NCBI GenBank assembly: GCA_046538105.1
Contig: JBKHJO010000064.1
Location: 1 to 11,717 of the forward strand
Length of the DNA: 11,717 bases
Direction: 5' to 3'
From: JAWLEV01 sp046538105
GTDB lineage: Bacteria; Chloroflexota; Anaerolineae; UBA1429
Shown here: positions 1 to 6,980 of the stretch, piece by piece
Layout: the number at the start of each line of letters is the position of its first letter
Numbering within the stretch: position 1 is the stretch's first letter
Notes under the pieces: model-generated
Database searches by the model: none
Told to the model about the DNA's origin: nothing
What the model saw: only the letters and a program-made list of their open reading frames with translations
Program-made: the position numbers and the translations under genes

Positions 1-1
1 G

Positions 2-670
2 GTGGACGATCAGGGGGGTCGTCGCTACGACGAGAGGGTCTTGAGGGGTACAGATTTCGCCCACAGCGAAAGATATGAGGATTTTCGTCTCGACCTGACC
101 TACGATAGCATGGTGCCCACCTGCAGCGACCCGGAGAGGAAGGATGGGTTGGAATTTCGCACCTGGTTCAGCAGTGCGGGAGACCTCTATCTGGATCGCG
201 TGGCCGTATTTGACCACCCGCAGTCCGTGACGTCTGGTATGGATATAAAATGGAATGTGCTCCCGGTGGAGGGCGCGCAAGAGGTGATCGTGCGTTTTTT
301 GGACGAGGACGGGAACGGATACGATCAGGTGGTAACAGTTAACGTGGACATGAGTGAGCCCCAGTGGTCATCCTATGGTTCTCGCGGCGCCATGGTGCAG
401 GATGCCCTCTCGGGGCTGGATACCGCTAGCGCCGCCTGGTCCAACTCACATGATGGAAAGACGATGTGGAGTAAGTGGCAGACGTTATCCCTGACGACCT
501 CGCCCGGTATCACAGAACCCCTGGAACTGACGGCCCCTCCCGAGGCAAAGGACTATGTGCGATTTCGTATCCAGGATATGGCGGGAAATGAGACCGAGAG
601 CGATCCCATCGTCCTGGCGCCACCTACGGAGACATGGTTCCCCCTCATTTTCAAGAGGGATGGGAAGTGA
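2..670 (+). CDS. Secreted beta-sandwich protein, C-terminal part (5' end outside window)
   Basis: The frame is open from the first bases and no ribosome binding site precedes the GTG at 2, so this is the 3' end of a longer gene; 222 residues are visible. Residues ~20-75 look like the end of a carbohydrate-binding-like or jelly-roll module (alternating strands, ending in a G-D-L-Y-L-D-R-V stretch). Residues ~75-205 look like an Ig-like repeat with the S-G-L-D ... S-x-D-G-K-x-x-W-S-K-W pattern seen in exported proteins of Chloroflexota, and end with D-M-A-G-N-E. The extreme C terminus, T-W-F-P-L-I-F-K-R-D-G-K, resembles the aromatic/Leu-Pro-Leu-Ile/Val tail common on Anaerolineae surface proteins. 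No catalytic domain is visible, so the function is unknown; it is probably cell-surface or extracellular. Its stop lies two bases from the stop of the convergent FecR-LysM gene. Confidence 0.75.
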   Translation: MDDQGGRRYDERVLRGTDFAHSERYEDFRLDLTYDSMVPTCSDPERKDGLEFRTWFSSAGDLYLDRVAVFDHPQSVTSGMDIKWNVLPVEGAQEVIVRFLDEDGNGYDQVVTVNVDMSEPQWSSYGSRGAMVQDALSGLDTASAAWSNSHDGKTMWSKWQTLSLTTSPGITEPLELTAPPEAKDYVRFRIQDMAGNETESDPIVLAPPTETWFPLIFKRDGK

Positions 671-672
671 TG

Positions 673-1581
673 TCAGCGGCCGGGGATGCGCAGTTCCTGT
701 CCCGGCTGAAGTGCTTCTGGGGCCCGTAGCGTGTCCCTGTTCGCCTCCCACACGGCCTCCCAGGAGACCTCGAACTTTTGCGCGATGCTGTAAAGGGTAT
801 CCCCCTTTTGTACGGTATAAGAGCGCATATCGTCTCCAGGTTTTGTGGGCGTCACGATGGCGGGGAACAGGATGTCATCGGGACTGGCGGGCGTGACGGT
901 GGTATCCGCCGGGGTTGAGGGGGGTGTCTCAGGCGGGGGGGATGCTGAGATATCTATTGGCGTCAGGGTCTGGCCAAGGCGTACATCCAGTTCCTGGTTG
1001 GCCTGCAGGTCCACCGACTGCTCGCCCATGGAGACATTGACCACACCATCGTACACGGCCACATAGACGTGATTCTTGTCCAGCAGGTTACATTCAAAGA
1101 TGGTACCCCGCGCCTCGACGGTGGCCACGCGCGTCTCGATAGTGAAGCGCATTCCTTTGAACAACATATGTCTGATACGCGTCAGGGTTTCGCCCCCGTG
1201 CAATGCCAGCGTGGCTACCAGGGCGCGTGAGATCGGGCTCTGATGCAGTTCCAGGATGGTCAATTCCGTCTCGTCCCCCAGTTCCACCGTCTCACCGCTG
1301 ACAAAGGTCAACTTGGCCTTGCCCCCGGCGGTCGTCTGTACGCCGTCGCCGCTCTGGAGGGTGGCCTTTTTCCCCTCTTCTAGAGGGGGATCTGTCCCCG
1401 CGTCCGCGCGGGTGACGGTGGCCTGCCCGTCCAGCACTGTCAGCGTCGCCGTCGTGGGTATGGGTTTGTTGCGCTGCTGCAACCAGTTAAAGGCCCCCAG
1501 CACGGCGATGACGGCCACGACAAAGAGGAGGATGGATATCGTTCGCCGATTAGAGTTATCTCCCCCGGATATGTAAGACAT
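673..1581 (-). CDS. Membrane-anchored FecR-domain protein with C-terminal LysM
   Basis: This protein has 302 residues. A short basic N terminus is followed by one membrane helix (~14-31), which makes it a type II membrane protein with an outside domain. Residues ~45-205 match the FecR fold: G-D-x-V-x-T rise, G-x-A-x-L-x-F ... G-x-x-V-E-L, then a region ending R-V-A-T-V-E-A-R-G-T-x-F and V-x-V-Y-D-G-V-V-x-V. A Pro/Thr-rich linker (~212-250) leads to one LysM module (~254-299, Y-T-V-Q-K-G-D-T-L-Y-S-I-A), which normally binds N-acetylglucosamine polymers such as peptidoglycan. The ATG at 1581 is chosen because AGGAGG (1586-1591) sits four bases upstream. FecR domains usually sense or relay signals with an ECF sigma factor, but none is encoded nearby. 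The protein may instead be a structural surface protein tied to the wall. Confidence 0.85.
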   Translation of the reverse strand: MSYISGGDNSNRRTISILLFVVAVIAVLGAFNWLQQRNKPIPTTATLTVLDGQATVTRADAGTDPPLEEGKKATLQSGDGVQTTAGGKAKLTFVSGETVELGDETELTILELHQSPISRALVATLALHGGETLTRIRHMLFKGMRFTIETRVATVEARGTIFECNLLDKNHVYVAVYDGVVNVSMGEQSVDLQANQELDVRLGQTLTPIDISASPPPETPPSTPADTTVTPASPDDILFPAIVTPTKPGDDMRSYTVQKGDTLYSIAQKFEVSWEAVWEANRDTLRAPEALQPGQELRIPGR

Positions 1582-1714
1582 CTGGCCTCCTGGTATGGGA
1601 AGCGGACAGCGTGAAGGGCAAGGGCGTCCGGATCAGGGGCGATTGGCAGTGCCAGCGTTCGTATTCCGCCACACAACCCTCTTTGAGGTGCGCCCACTGT
1701 CCGATACGCTGCAT
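1556..1714 (-). pseudogene. Short ORF resembling the start of L-rhamnose mutarotase; likely gene remnant
   Basis: A 52-codon frame starts at ATG 1714 and has a good ribosome binding site (GGAGGAA at 1724-1730, nine bases away). Its first 22 residues, M-Q-R-I-G-Q-W-A-H-L-K-E-G-C-V-A-E-Y-E-R-W-H, follow the N-terminal pattern of the RhaM-type mutarotase family, where a short first strand is followed by E-Y-x-R-x-H. The family next has a conserved W-P segment, but here the frame turns into unrelated Pro/Arg-rich sequence and ends inside the FecR gene. RhaM proteins are about 100-110 residues long, so at best a fifth of the gene remains. The likeness is short and judged from memory, so chance is possible. 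The frame begins 25 bases after the lipoprotein stop and may act as a translated leader for the FecR gene. Confidence 0.35.
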
Positions 1715-1739
1715 ACCCGTTTCTTCCTCCAGTGATCTG

Positions 1740-2210
1740 TCAAAGCCTATTTTTTTCCCCTCTTTCGGGCAAAGATGAGGGTCGTCTAAAGATGAGGGTC
1801 GTCTCGCCCGCGGCGTCGTCGATCTCCAGGCGGCCGTCCATCACGCGATAGGTGGCGGCATTCCGCAGGGCCTCTATATAGGCTGCTTCCTGCTCCATGA
1901 TGCCCTCGGGCTTTGAACAGTCTTGCACGGTCACGGCAAGCTGATTAATCTCCAATGTGCCCCTGCCCGTCGCCTCATATTTGCCACTATCGGGTCCGCC
2001 GCCATAGTTATTGCAGGTCATCGACCCGCCGAGATAGTCCTCTTTGAAGTACAGCGTGATCTCGGTGTCCTCGATGAGATCCTTCCCCTTTAGCGAGATG
2101 AGGGTCCATTCGGTGTCGATGAGATCGGTCGCCCTGCCGGGGCCACAGCCGCTCAGGATCGACGTGCCCAGGACGAACGCCAGTGCCAGACAGAACAGCC
2201 TGCATCGCAT
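1740..2210 (-). CDS. META-domain (HslJ-like) lipoprotein
   Basis: This gene encodes 156 residues from ATG 2210. The N terminus is a lipoprotein signal peptide with basic residues, a hydrophobic stretch and the lipobox L-S-G-C (lipidated Cys22), so the protein should sit on the outer face of the membrane. The rest is one META domain: D-T-E-W-T-L-x-S-L, then G-x-x-T-C-N-N-Y-G-G-G, a Y-x-A-x-G-x-G-x-L-E-I strand pair, and Q-D-C. Members such as HslJ are linked to heat or novobiocin resistance, but the biochemistry is unclear. ATG 2210 has GGGGAGGAAA just upstream; ATG 2222 is an in-frame alternative adding M-G-R-K. The frame stays open farther upstream inside miaA, but that part does not look like protein. 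The last ~12 residues come from a frame moved by a 17-bp duplication (1771-1804). Confidence 0.8.
   Translation of the reverse strand: MRCRLFCLALAFVLGTSILSGCGPGRATDLIDTEWTLISLKGKDLIEDTEITLYFKEDYLGGSMTCNNYGGGPDSGKYEATGRGTLEINQLAVTVQDCSKPEGIMEQEAAYIEALRNAATYRVMDGRLEIDDAAGETTLIFRRPSSLPERGEKNRL
1771..1804. repeat. Perfect 17-bp tandem duplication inside the lipoprotein gene
   Basis: The unit aaagatgagggtcgtct occurs twice in direct contact, at 1771-1787 and 1788-1804, with no mismatch. Seventeen is not a multiple of three, so the extra copy shifts the minus-strand reading frame of the META lipoprotein near its end. With one copy removed, the protein would end T-L-I-F-A-R-K-R-G-K-K at a TAG at 1747-1749. 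With both copies it ends R-R-P-S-S-L-P-E-R-G-E-K-N-R-L at 1740. Confidence 0.95.
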
Positions 2211-2253
2211 TTTCCTCCCCATGTTAAATTTCTTTGCTCTCATGAAGGAGGTC

Positions 2254-3183
2254 TCAATCATCCCCCGCCAGCCACTCCCCCACCTCTTCTGCGATGGACT
2301 TTGTGGGCACGTCCTGAGCGTCGAACCAGTGGATGGCGGGGTCGGAAGGTTTAAACCAGTTGTACTGCTGGCGCACGATGCGGTGCGTGCGCGTCTTGAT
2401 CGATTCGACGGCCTCGTCCAGGGGCACCTCGTCACGCAGATAGCGTCCGATCTCGGGGTAGCCCACGGCGGACATGGAGGGCAGATCAAAGTCGTATCCC
2501 CGCTCCAGCAGATCTTCCACCTCCTGTACGAGCCCCTCCTCGATCATGCGGTCCACCCGCGCATCGATTCGCGCATAGAGATCGGGGCGGGGCATGGTGA
2601 GCCCTATCTTGAACACGTCGTAATCAGGCGGTTCCCTTTTCTGCAGTTCGGAGATGGGCGTTCCCGTCTCCTCATAGACTTCCAGGGCGCGGATGACCCG
2701 CCGCACGTTGTTAACATCGATGCTCTCAGCCGACTCGGGATCCACTTTCCGCAGGCGCTGATGAAGGACCTGTGGGCCGAGGCGCTCCGCCCTATCTTTG
2801 AGACGGCGTCGGAGTTCCTGGTTGGGCGGCACCTCGGGGATGGTCCAGCCCTCCAGTATTGCCCTCACGTACAGCCCCGTGCCCCCCACCAGCATGGGCA
2901 GCCTGCCGCGCTCCCAGATGTCGCGGATGGCGTGGGTGGCCAGCCGTTTATAGTGGGCGAGGGTGAGTTTCTGGTCCGGATCCACCACGTCGATGAGGTG
3001 GTGGGGGACGGCGGCACGCTGCTGCGGGGTGGCCTTGGCCGTGCCGATGTCCATATAGCGGTAGATCTGCCGCGAATCCGCAGAGATGACCTCGCCGTCG
3101 AAGCGCTTTGCCAGGTCGATGGACAGGGCCGTCTTGCCCACGGCAGTGGGCCCCACGATCACCAAGAGTTTGACGTTTTTCAT
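2254..3183 (-). CDS. miaA: tRNA dimethylallyltransferase MiaA
   Basis: MiaA moves a dimethylallyl group from dimethylallyl diphosphate to N6 of adenosine 37 in tRNAs that read codons starting with U. The 309-residue length is typical. The P-loop G-P-T-A-V-G-K-T lies at 11-18. It is followed by the family signature I-S-A-D-S-R-Q-I-Y-R-Y-M-D-I-G-T-A-K (33-50), then H-H-L-I-D-V (61-66), G-G-T-G-L-Y (100-105), an N-V-R-R-V-I-R-A-L-E helix, and the C-terminal R-T-H-R-I-V-R-Q-Q-Y-N-W-F motif that contacts tRNA. The protein is cytoplasmic. The gene follows yraN by 24 bases and precedes the lipoprotein gene, so all are probably co-transcribed. A GGGAGGA stretch (3199-3206) lies 15 bases from the ATG, which is far for a ribosome binding site. 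Confidence 0.97.
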   Translation of the reverse strand: MKNVKLLVIVGPTAVGKTALSIDLAKRFDGEVISADSRQIYRYMDIGTAKATPQQRAAVPHHLIDVVDPDQKLTLAHYKRLATHAIRDIWERGRLPMLVGGTGLYVRAILEGWTIPEVPPNQELRRRLKDRAERLGPQVLHQRLRKVDPESAESIDVNNVRRVIRALEVYEETGTPISELQKREPPDYDVFKIGLTMPRPDLYARIDARVDRMIEEGLVQEVEDLLERGYDFDLPSMSAVGYPEIGRYLRDEVPLDEAVESIKTRTHRIVRQQYNWFKPSDPAIHWFDAQDVPTKSIAEEVGEWLAGDD

Positions 3184-3207
3184 AGTTGTTGAAATCCGTC
3201 CTCCCGA

Positions 3208-3573
3208 TTATTCCACACCGACTCCCGGTATGAGGTTGAGGCGTCCCACCCGGTTTTGCATATCCAGTTCGATGGCCACCAGATCCAGCCGCCAGTTGAC
3301 CTTGTCTATCCCGTGTTGAGCCAGGTACGTTCGGGCCAGGTCGTTCAGGCGCGCGATCTTGTTTTCCGTCAACCCATCCTCGGGGAGGCCACTGGCGTGG
3401 CCGTGGCGTGTTTTGACCTCCACAAAGACCCAGCATGGCCCGTCCCGACAGACAATATCCACCTCGCCCCGGGCGCAGTACCAGTTGCGTTCCACAATCT
3501 CGTAACCGCGCTTTACCAGGGCCTGGGTTGCCAGGGCCTCGCCCAGGCGACCTACCTCTTTGGCATTTTCCAT
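3208..3573 (-). CDS. yraN: YraN / UPF0102 family nuclease-fold protein
   Basis: This 121-residue protein is the usual size for UPF0102, a small family with an endonuclease-like fold related to archaeal Holliday-junction resolvases; its cellular job is unproven. The N-terminal helix (G-R-L-G-E-A-L-A) and R-G-Y-E-I-V-E-R-N-W are typical. The putative metal-binding core is present as G-E-V-D-I-V (36-41) and V-F-V-E-V-K-T-R (49-56), giving Glu37, Asp39, Glu52 and Lys54. The ATG at 3573 has a GGGAGGG run just upstream. It is the first gene behind the promoter at 3625-3653 and probably heads a transcript with miaA. Confidence 0.92.
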   Translation of the reverse strand: MENAKEVGRLGEALATQALVKRGYEIVERNWYCARGEVDIVCRDGPCWVFVEVKTRHGHASGLPEDGLTENKIARLNDLARTYLAQHGIDKVNWRLDLVAIELDMQNRVGRLNLIPGVGVE

Positions 3574-3624
3574 GGGCCCTCCCCCCCTTTGATGATGGAC
3601 AAAGCCATCACCATTCCGCCGCTT

Positions 3625-3653
3625 ATTCTAGTGTAACCCCGAGCATAGGGCAA
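3625..3653 (-). promoter_or_regulatory. Sigma70-like promoter for yraN-miaA group
   Basis: Read on the minus strand, TTGCCC (3648-3653) is followed by exactly 17 bases and then TAGAAT (3625-3630). The expected start of transcription is near 3618, about 45 bases before the yraN ATG. Hexamer match and spacing are good, but this is sequence pattern only. Confidence 0.6.
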
Positions 3654-3668
3654 CTGTCTACGCGCCGT

Positions 3669-3697
3669 TTGACCTGAGGATTGTTACAGAGCATACT
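3669..3697 (+). promoter_or_regulatory. Candidate promoter for the AOR gene
   Basis: TTGACC (3669-3674), a 17-base spacer and CATACT (3692-3697) form a plausible sigma70-like promoter. Transcription would begin near 3704, giving a leader of about 75 bases that contains the hairpin at 3721-3750. It would also rule out a TTG start at 3697, which lies within the -10 element. The -10 match is moderate. The promoter is divergent from the yraN promoter. Confidence 0.5.
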
Positions 3698-3720
3698 TGG
3701 GATACAGAAAAGAAGTATCA

Positions 3721-3750
3721 GCGTCCCCTCCTCAAGAGTTGGAGGGGCGC
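3721..3750 (+). promoter_or_regulatory. Leader hairpin upstream of the AOR gene
   Basis: The arm gcgtcccctcc (3721-3731) pairs with ggaggggcgc (3741-3750), leaving one bulged T and a 9-base loop. This gives ten mostly G-C pairs. It ends 12 bases before the ribosome binding site GGGAGG (3763-3768) of the AOR gene. No T-run follows, so it is not a simple intrinsic terminator. It could control translation or stabilise the mRNA. I could not fit it to a known molybdenum or tungsten cofactor riboswitch. Confidence 0.55.
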
Positions 3751-3777
3751 ATTAGCGTATCTGGGAGGCTGTTATTC

Positions 3778-5769
3778 ATGACCGTATTCAGCGGCGGATA
3801 TACCGGGCGTATGCTGCGCGTGGATCTCGACTCGCATACCATCAGCATGGAGGAGACACCCGACGTGGAGACGTGGCTGGGTCCCCGAGGGTGGAACGCC
3901 CTCATCGGTTGGCGGGAGGTGGGGCCCGACGTGGGGCCCTTTGACGCCGAGAACCGACTGGTCTTCTCGGTGGGCCCCCTGGTGGGCACCTCGGCGCCCA
4001 CGGCGGGACGCACCACCGTCTCCAGCGTCATGCCCAGAGGCTATCCCCAGCCCGTGTGGTCCACGGCGAGCATGGGGGGATATTGGGGCGCCGAACTAAA
4101 GTATGCGGGCTATGATGGCGTCATCGTGCAGGGTCAGAGCGATGAACCCGTCTATCTGCTGATCGAGGATGATGAGGTACATCTGGAGGATGCGCGCGAT
4201 CTTTGGGGCGCGGGCGTCTTTCGTACTCAGCAAGAGATCAAGGACAGGCATGGTGGCGACTGTCAGATCGCCGCCATCGGCCCGGCGGGAGAGAATCGGG
4301 TCCGCTTTGCCAGCATCATCCATCGGCTGTCCAACGCCGTGGGCAACGGCGGCCTGGGGGGCGTCATGGGCGCCAAGGGACTCAAGGCCATCGCCATCCG
4401 GGGCACGCGAGGTGTGGAAATCGCAGAGCCAGAGGAGTTTCTCGAGGCCGTCTCCTACGTGTGGAATCTGGTCAGGGGCGGGCTATCCGGCATGGGGCAG
4501 GCCGAGGGTTATCCCCTGGTCGCCTGCACCCAGGGCTGCTCCGTCAGGTGTGGCACGAGCATACGCCGCTGTCCCGCAGCGCACGAGGGGGATCTGCCCG
4601 TCAAGATGCAGAAATGTAATAATGGGGCCTGGGCGACTGGCTCCCATCCCGAATACGAAGGCGTTTTCGTCGACGGTCAGGAACTTTACATCCCGCGTCC
4701 GCCAGGGATGGGCGAGGCAGGGCTGGACGTCAGCAACCTAGTCGAGGATATGGGGTTTACCAGTTGGGCCTATTCCACATGGTACCGCTATTTCGCTGGC
4801 CTGAGAGAACTGGGCATCGAGGCGATCGACGGCCACCGTTTCGACCTGGAGAATCCAGAGTGGTGGCGCAGATGGATCCTGGACGTGGCCCATCGGGAAG
4901 GACTGGGGAACGAATATGCGGAGGGCCTGGCGCGCTTTTACGACAAACACGAGGTAGGCCCCCGCTATCTGGCCGACTTTATCGAGTCCTCTGGCAGCCG
5001 GGGACACGCCTGGCATCGCGAGGGGCGGGCTCTGGAGCCCCATCCCAGTCCGTTCTGGGAGTACTCGGCCCTCCTTTACGCCGTGGCCACCCGCGACGTG
5101 ACCCCCAGTACACATGGGTTCTTTTTCCTGAACGGTCTTTACGGTTATCCCGACGCACCCAAGGATCCCTCAGAGATATCCCCCGCCCTGCAGGAACTGG
5201 CGGAGATGATCTATGGCGCGCGAGAGGCCGTCTATCCCGGCGATGAATACGTGGAGCACGTGACCACATGGCACCAGCACCGGGCCATCATCAAGGATTC
5301 CCTGTCCGTCTGCGACTGGATCTTTCCCGTCACACGGCGCACCTTTGCCAGTGACAAGGAGCGCGAGGAAGCATTGGCAGAGGGGGGCGGGGCCATCTAT
5401 GGCGATATCGCGGCGGAGGCGGTCATGTACCGTCCCTGTACCGGCATTCCCCTCAGCATAGCCGAGATGGAGCGGCCCATTGCCGAACGCATCTTTAACC
5501 TGGAGCGCTGCCTGGATATCAGGAACTATGGCCGCTCTCGGACCAGCGACGAGGAGGTCATCACGCACTATCAGTGGTCGGAGAAAACGGACGGCACCCA
5601 CATCAGCGAGGACGCCGAGGAGTTCCGCCAACTGCTGGAGCGCTACTATGCGCTGCGAGGATGGGATGAGGAGACGGGCTGGCCCACGCGGGAGAGACTG
5701 GAGGAACTGGGGCTGGAGGACGTGGCCGAGGAGATGGCTCTTTTGGACAGACTCCCCCGTTCCTCCTGA
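3778..5769 (+). CDS. Tungsten-type aldehyde:ferredoxin oxidoreductase (AOR family)
   Basis: Enzymes of this family use a tungsten bis-pterin cofactor and a [4Fe-4S] cluster to oxidise aldehydes to acids, passing electrons to ferredoxin. The protein has 663 residues from ATG 3778, which is chosen for GGGAGG nine bases upstream and the family-like start F-S-G-G-Y-T-G-R-M-L-R-V-D-L. N-terminal signatures are S-M-G-G-Y-W-G-A-E-L-K-Y-A-G-Y-D-G, I-G-P-A-G-E-N-R-V-R-F-A and G-N-G-G-L-G-G-V-M-G-A-K. Cluster ligands are likely Cys250, Cys254, Cys258 and Cys512. Cys512 lies in D-S-L-S-V-C-D, one of the two pterin-binding motifs; the other is E323-D-M-G-F-T-S. Both differ from the classical D-x-x-G-L-(C/D)-x. 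The C terminus (G-W-P-T-R-E-R-L-E-E-L-G-L) is canonical. The gene is probably cytoplasmic and monocistronic, stopping seven bases from the convergent dehydratase gene. The substrate is unknown; a sugar-derived aldehyde fits the context. Confidence 0.92.
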   Translation: MTVFSGGYTGRMLRVDLDSHTISMEETPDVETWLGPRGWNALIGWREVGPDVGPFDAENRLVFSVGPLVGTSAPTAGRTTVSSVMPRGYPQPVWSTASMGGYWGAELKYAGYDGVIVQGQSDEPVYLLIEDDEVHLEDARDLWGAGVFRTQQEIKDRHGGDCQIAAIGPAGENRVRFASIIHRLSNAVGNGGLGGVMGAKGLKAIAIRGTRGVEIAEPEEFLEAVSYVWNLVRGGLSGMGQAEGYPLVACTQGCSVRCGTSIRRCPAAHEGDLPVKMQKCNNGAWATGSHPEYEGVFVDGQELYIPRPPGMGEAGLDVSNLVEDMGFTSWAYSTWYRYFAGLRELGIEAIDGHRFDLENPEWWRRWILDVAHREGLGNEYAEGLARFYDKHEVGPRYLADFIESSGSRGHAWHREGRALEPHPSPFWEYSALLYAVATRDVTPSTHGFFFLNGLYGYPDAPKDPSEISPALQELAEMIYGAREAVYPGDEYVEHVTTWHQHRAIIKDSLSVCDWIFPVTRRTFASDKEREEALAEGGGAIYGDIAAEAVMYRPCTGIPLSIAEMERPIAERIFNLERCLDIRNYGRSRTSDEEVITHYQWSEKTDGTHISEDAEEFRQLLERYYALRGWDEETGWPTRERLEELGLEDVAEEMALLDRLPRSS

Positions 5770-5776
5770 GCGGCGT

Positions 5777-6904
5777 TCAGGCTTCGATGCGGACTTTATA
5801 TCTATTCTCTATGAGACGCAGGCCGAACCCGGGATCGTCCCCGGCCGTCAGATAACCGTCCGTGGGCACTGGCTCGCCGGCAAAGATGGATTGTGCTGCC
5901 TCCCCCTCTGTGAGGGTCAGCCCCTCGGCCAGGGGGCAGTTCTCATGGCTGAGGATAAAGTGAAGCGACCAAGCCATGCCTCCCCGGTGGGGCATGATGG
6001 GGATGTCGTACTGCGCGGCCAGATCGGAGATCTGGAGGAGTTCGCTCAGCCCGCCCGTCCAGCGGATGTCCGGCTGGATGATGTCGGCCCCCTCGGCTTC
6101 CAGGAGGTGCCGAAAGGCGTAGCGCGTGTAAAAGTGCTCGCCCGTGGCGATGCGGGTGGCATCGATTTCCCGTCGTAACCGGTTATATCCCGCCAGATTA
6201 TGCGGTGGGAGGGGTTCCTCGATAAAGGCGACGTCGTACGGCGCCAGGATATGCGCCATCTCCATGGTGTACTCGACATCCCACGTGCAACCACAGTCGA
6301 TCATGAGATCCATGTGGGAGCCGATCTGCTCGCGGGCCGAGGCGATAAAGGCCTCGTTCTTTCGCCTTCCTTCCCGGCCGTCCAGGGGGCCATAGGGGGC
6401 GCCGAACTTGACTCCCGCAAAGCCCTGCTCCCTGGCCCACGACGGGTCGCGGTTGGTTACATAGACGGGGACGCGCTCCTTTCGCTTTCCTCCCAGCATC
6501 TCATGGATGGGTTCGCCCGCCCGCTTTCCCCGCAGGTCCCAGAGGGCCAGGTCGACGCCGCTCATGGCCATGAGCACGATGCCCGCCTGGCCGTAGCGCA
6601 GGGTGGCGCGGTACATCCTCTCCCATAGAACCTGAATCCGGGCGGGCTCCTGTCCCACGAGCAGGGGTTTGAGATAGTGATCTATCACATGGGCTCCCGG
6701 CCGACCTCCTCCACCCAGCCCCAAGCCCACCAGTCCCTCATCGGTCTCGATCTCCACCAGGACGGAGCCGGGTGTGCGCGGTTTATAGCCCGGGGCCATC
6801 TCCTGTGTCCTATCGTCGTCGCCGATACGGGTACCGTGTGCCTCGGGGCGGGACCAGAGGGCCCTTTCCAGCAGCACGGTGGTGCGTATGTCGGTGATCA
6901 GCAT
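5777..6904 (-). CDS. Enolase-superfamily sugar-acid dehydratase, L-rhamnonate dehydratase-like
   Basis: This protein has 375 residues from ATG 6904 (M-L-I-T-D-I-R), the usual start for mandelate racemase-type enzymes; a purine-rich stretch precedes it. Longer in-frame starts fall in or near the promoter. The capping domain (~1-125) leads to a barrel with metal ligands Asp203, Glu229 and Glu256 and a likely catalytic Asp279-His306 pair. The 27-residue gap of that pair and segments such as Y-G-P-L-D-G-R-E-G, A-P-Y-D-V-A-F-I-E-E-P-L-P-P and D-I-I-Q-P-D-I-R-W-T-G-G-L resemble E. coli rhamnonate dehydratase (known spacing Asp302-His329). Such enzymes remove water from an aldonate to give a 2-keto-3-deoxy acid. 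The exact sugar cannot be read from sequence; rhamnonate, fuconate or another aldonate is possible. The neighbouring MFS transporter and AOR support sugar-acid use. Confidence 0.85.
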   Translation of the reverse strand: MLITDIRTTVLLERALWSRPEAHGTRIGDDDRTQEMAPGYKPRTPGSVLVEIETDEGLVGLGLGGGGRPGAHVIDHYLKPLLVGQEPARIQVLWERMYRATLRYGQAGIVLMAMSGVDLALWDLRGKRAGEPIHEMLGGKRKERVPVYVTNRDPSWAREQGFAGVKFGAPYGPLDGREGRRKNEAFIASAREQIGSHMDLMIDCGCTWDVEYTMEMAHILAPYDVAFIEEPLPPHNLAGYNRLRREIDATRIATGEHFYTRYAFRHLLEAEGADIIQPDIRWTGGLSELLQISDLAAQYDIPIMPHRGGMAWSLHFILSHENCPLAEGLTLTEGEAAQSIFAGEPVPTDGYLTAGDDPGFGLRLIENRYKVRIEA

Positions 6905-6980
6905 GATTACGAGACCCTTTCCCTCTTTGACACAGAGACCGCAAAATATTAATATACTTGCCTGTTGCCCGTCGCCCACT

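Noticed and set aside
1440..1697. Minus-strand 85-residue frame overlapping the FecR start
   Set aside because: Most of it lies out of frame inside the FecR gene and it has no family resemblance or convincing ribosome binding site.
2044..3192. Long plus-strand open frame opposite miaA and the lipoprotein gene
   Set aside because: It is antisense to a certain miaA gene, rich in His, Gly and Val as expected for a mirror frame, and shows no domain.
3697..3777. Longer AOR starting at TTG 3697
   Set aside because: It has no ribosome binding site, overlaps the candidate -10 element, and the added residues would be encoded across the hairpin; ATG 3778 matches the family start.
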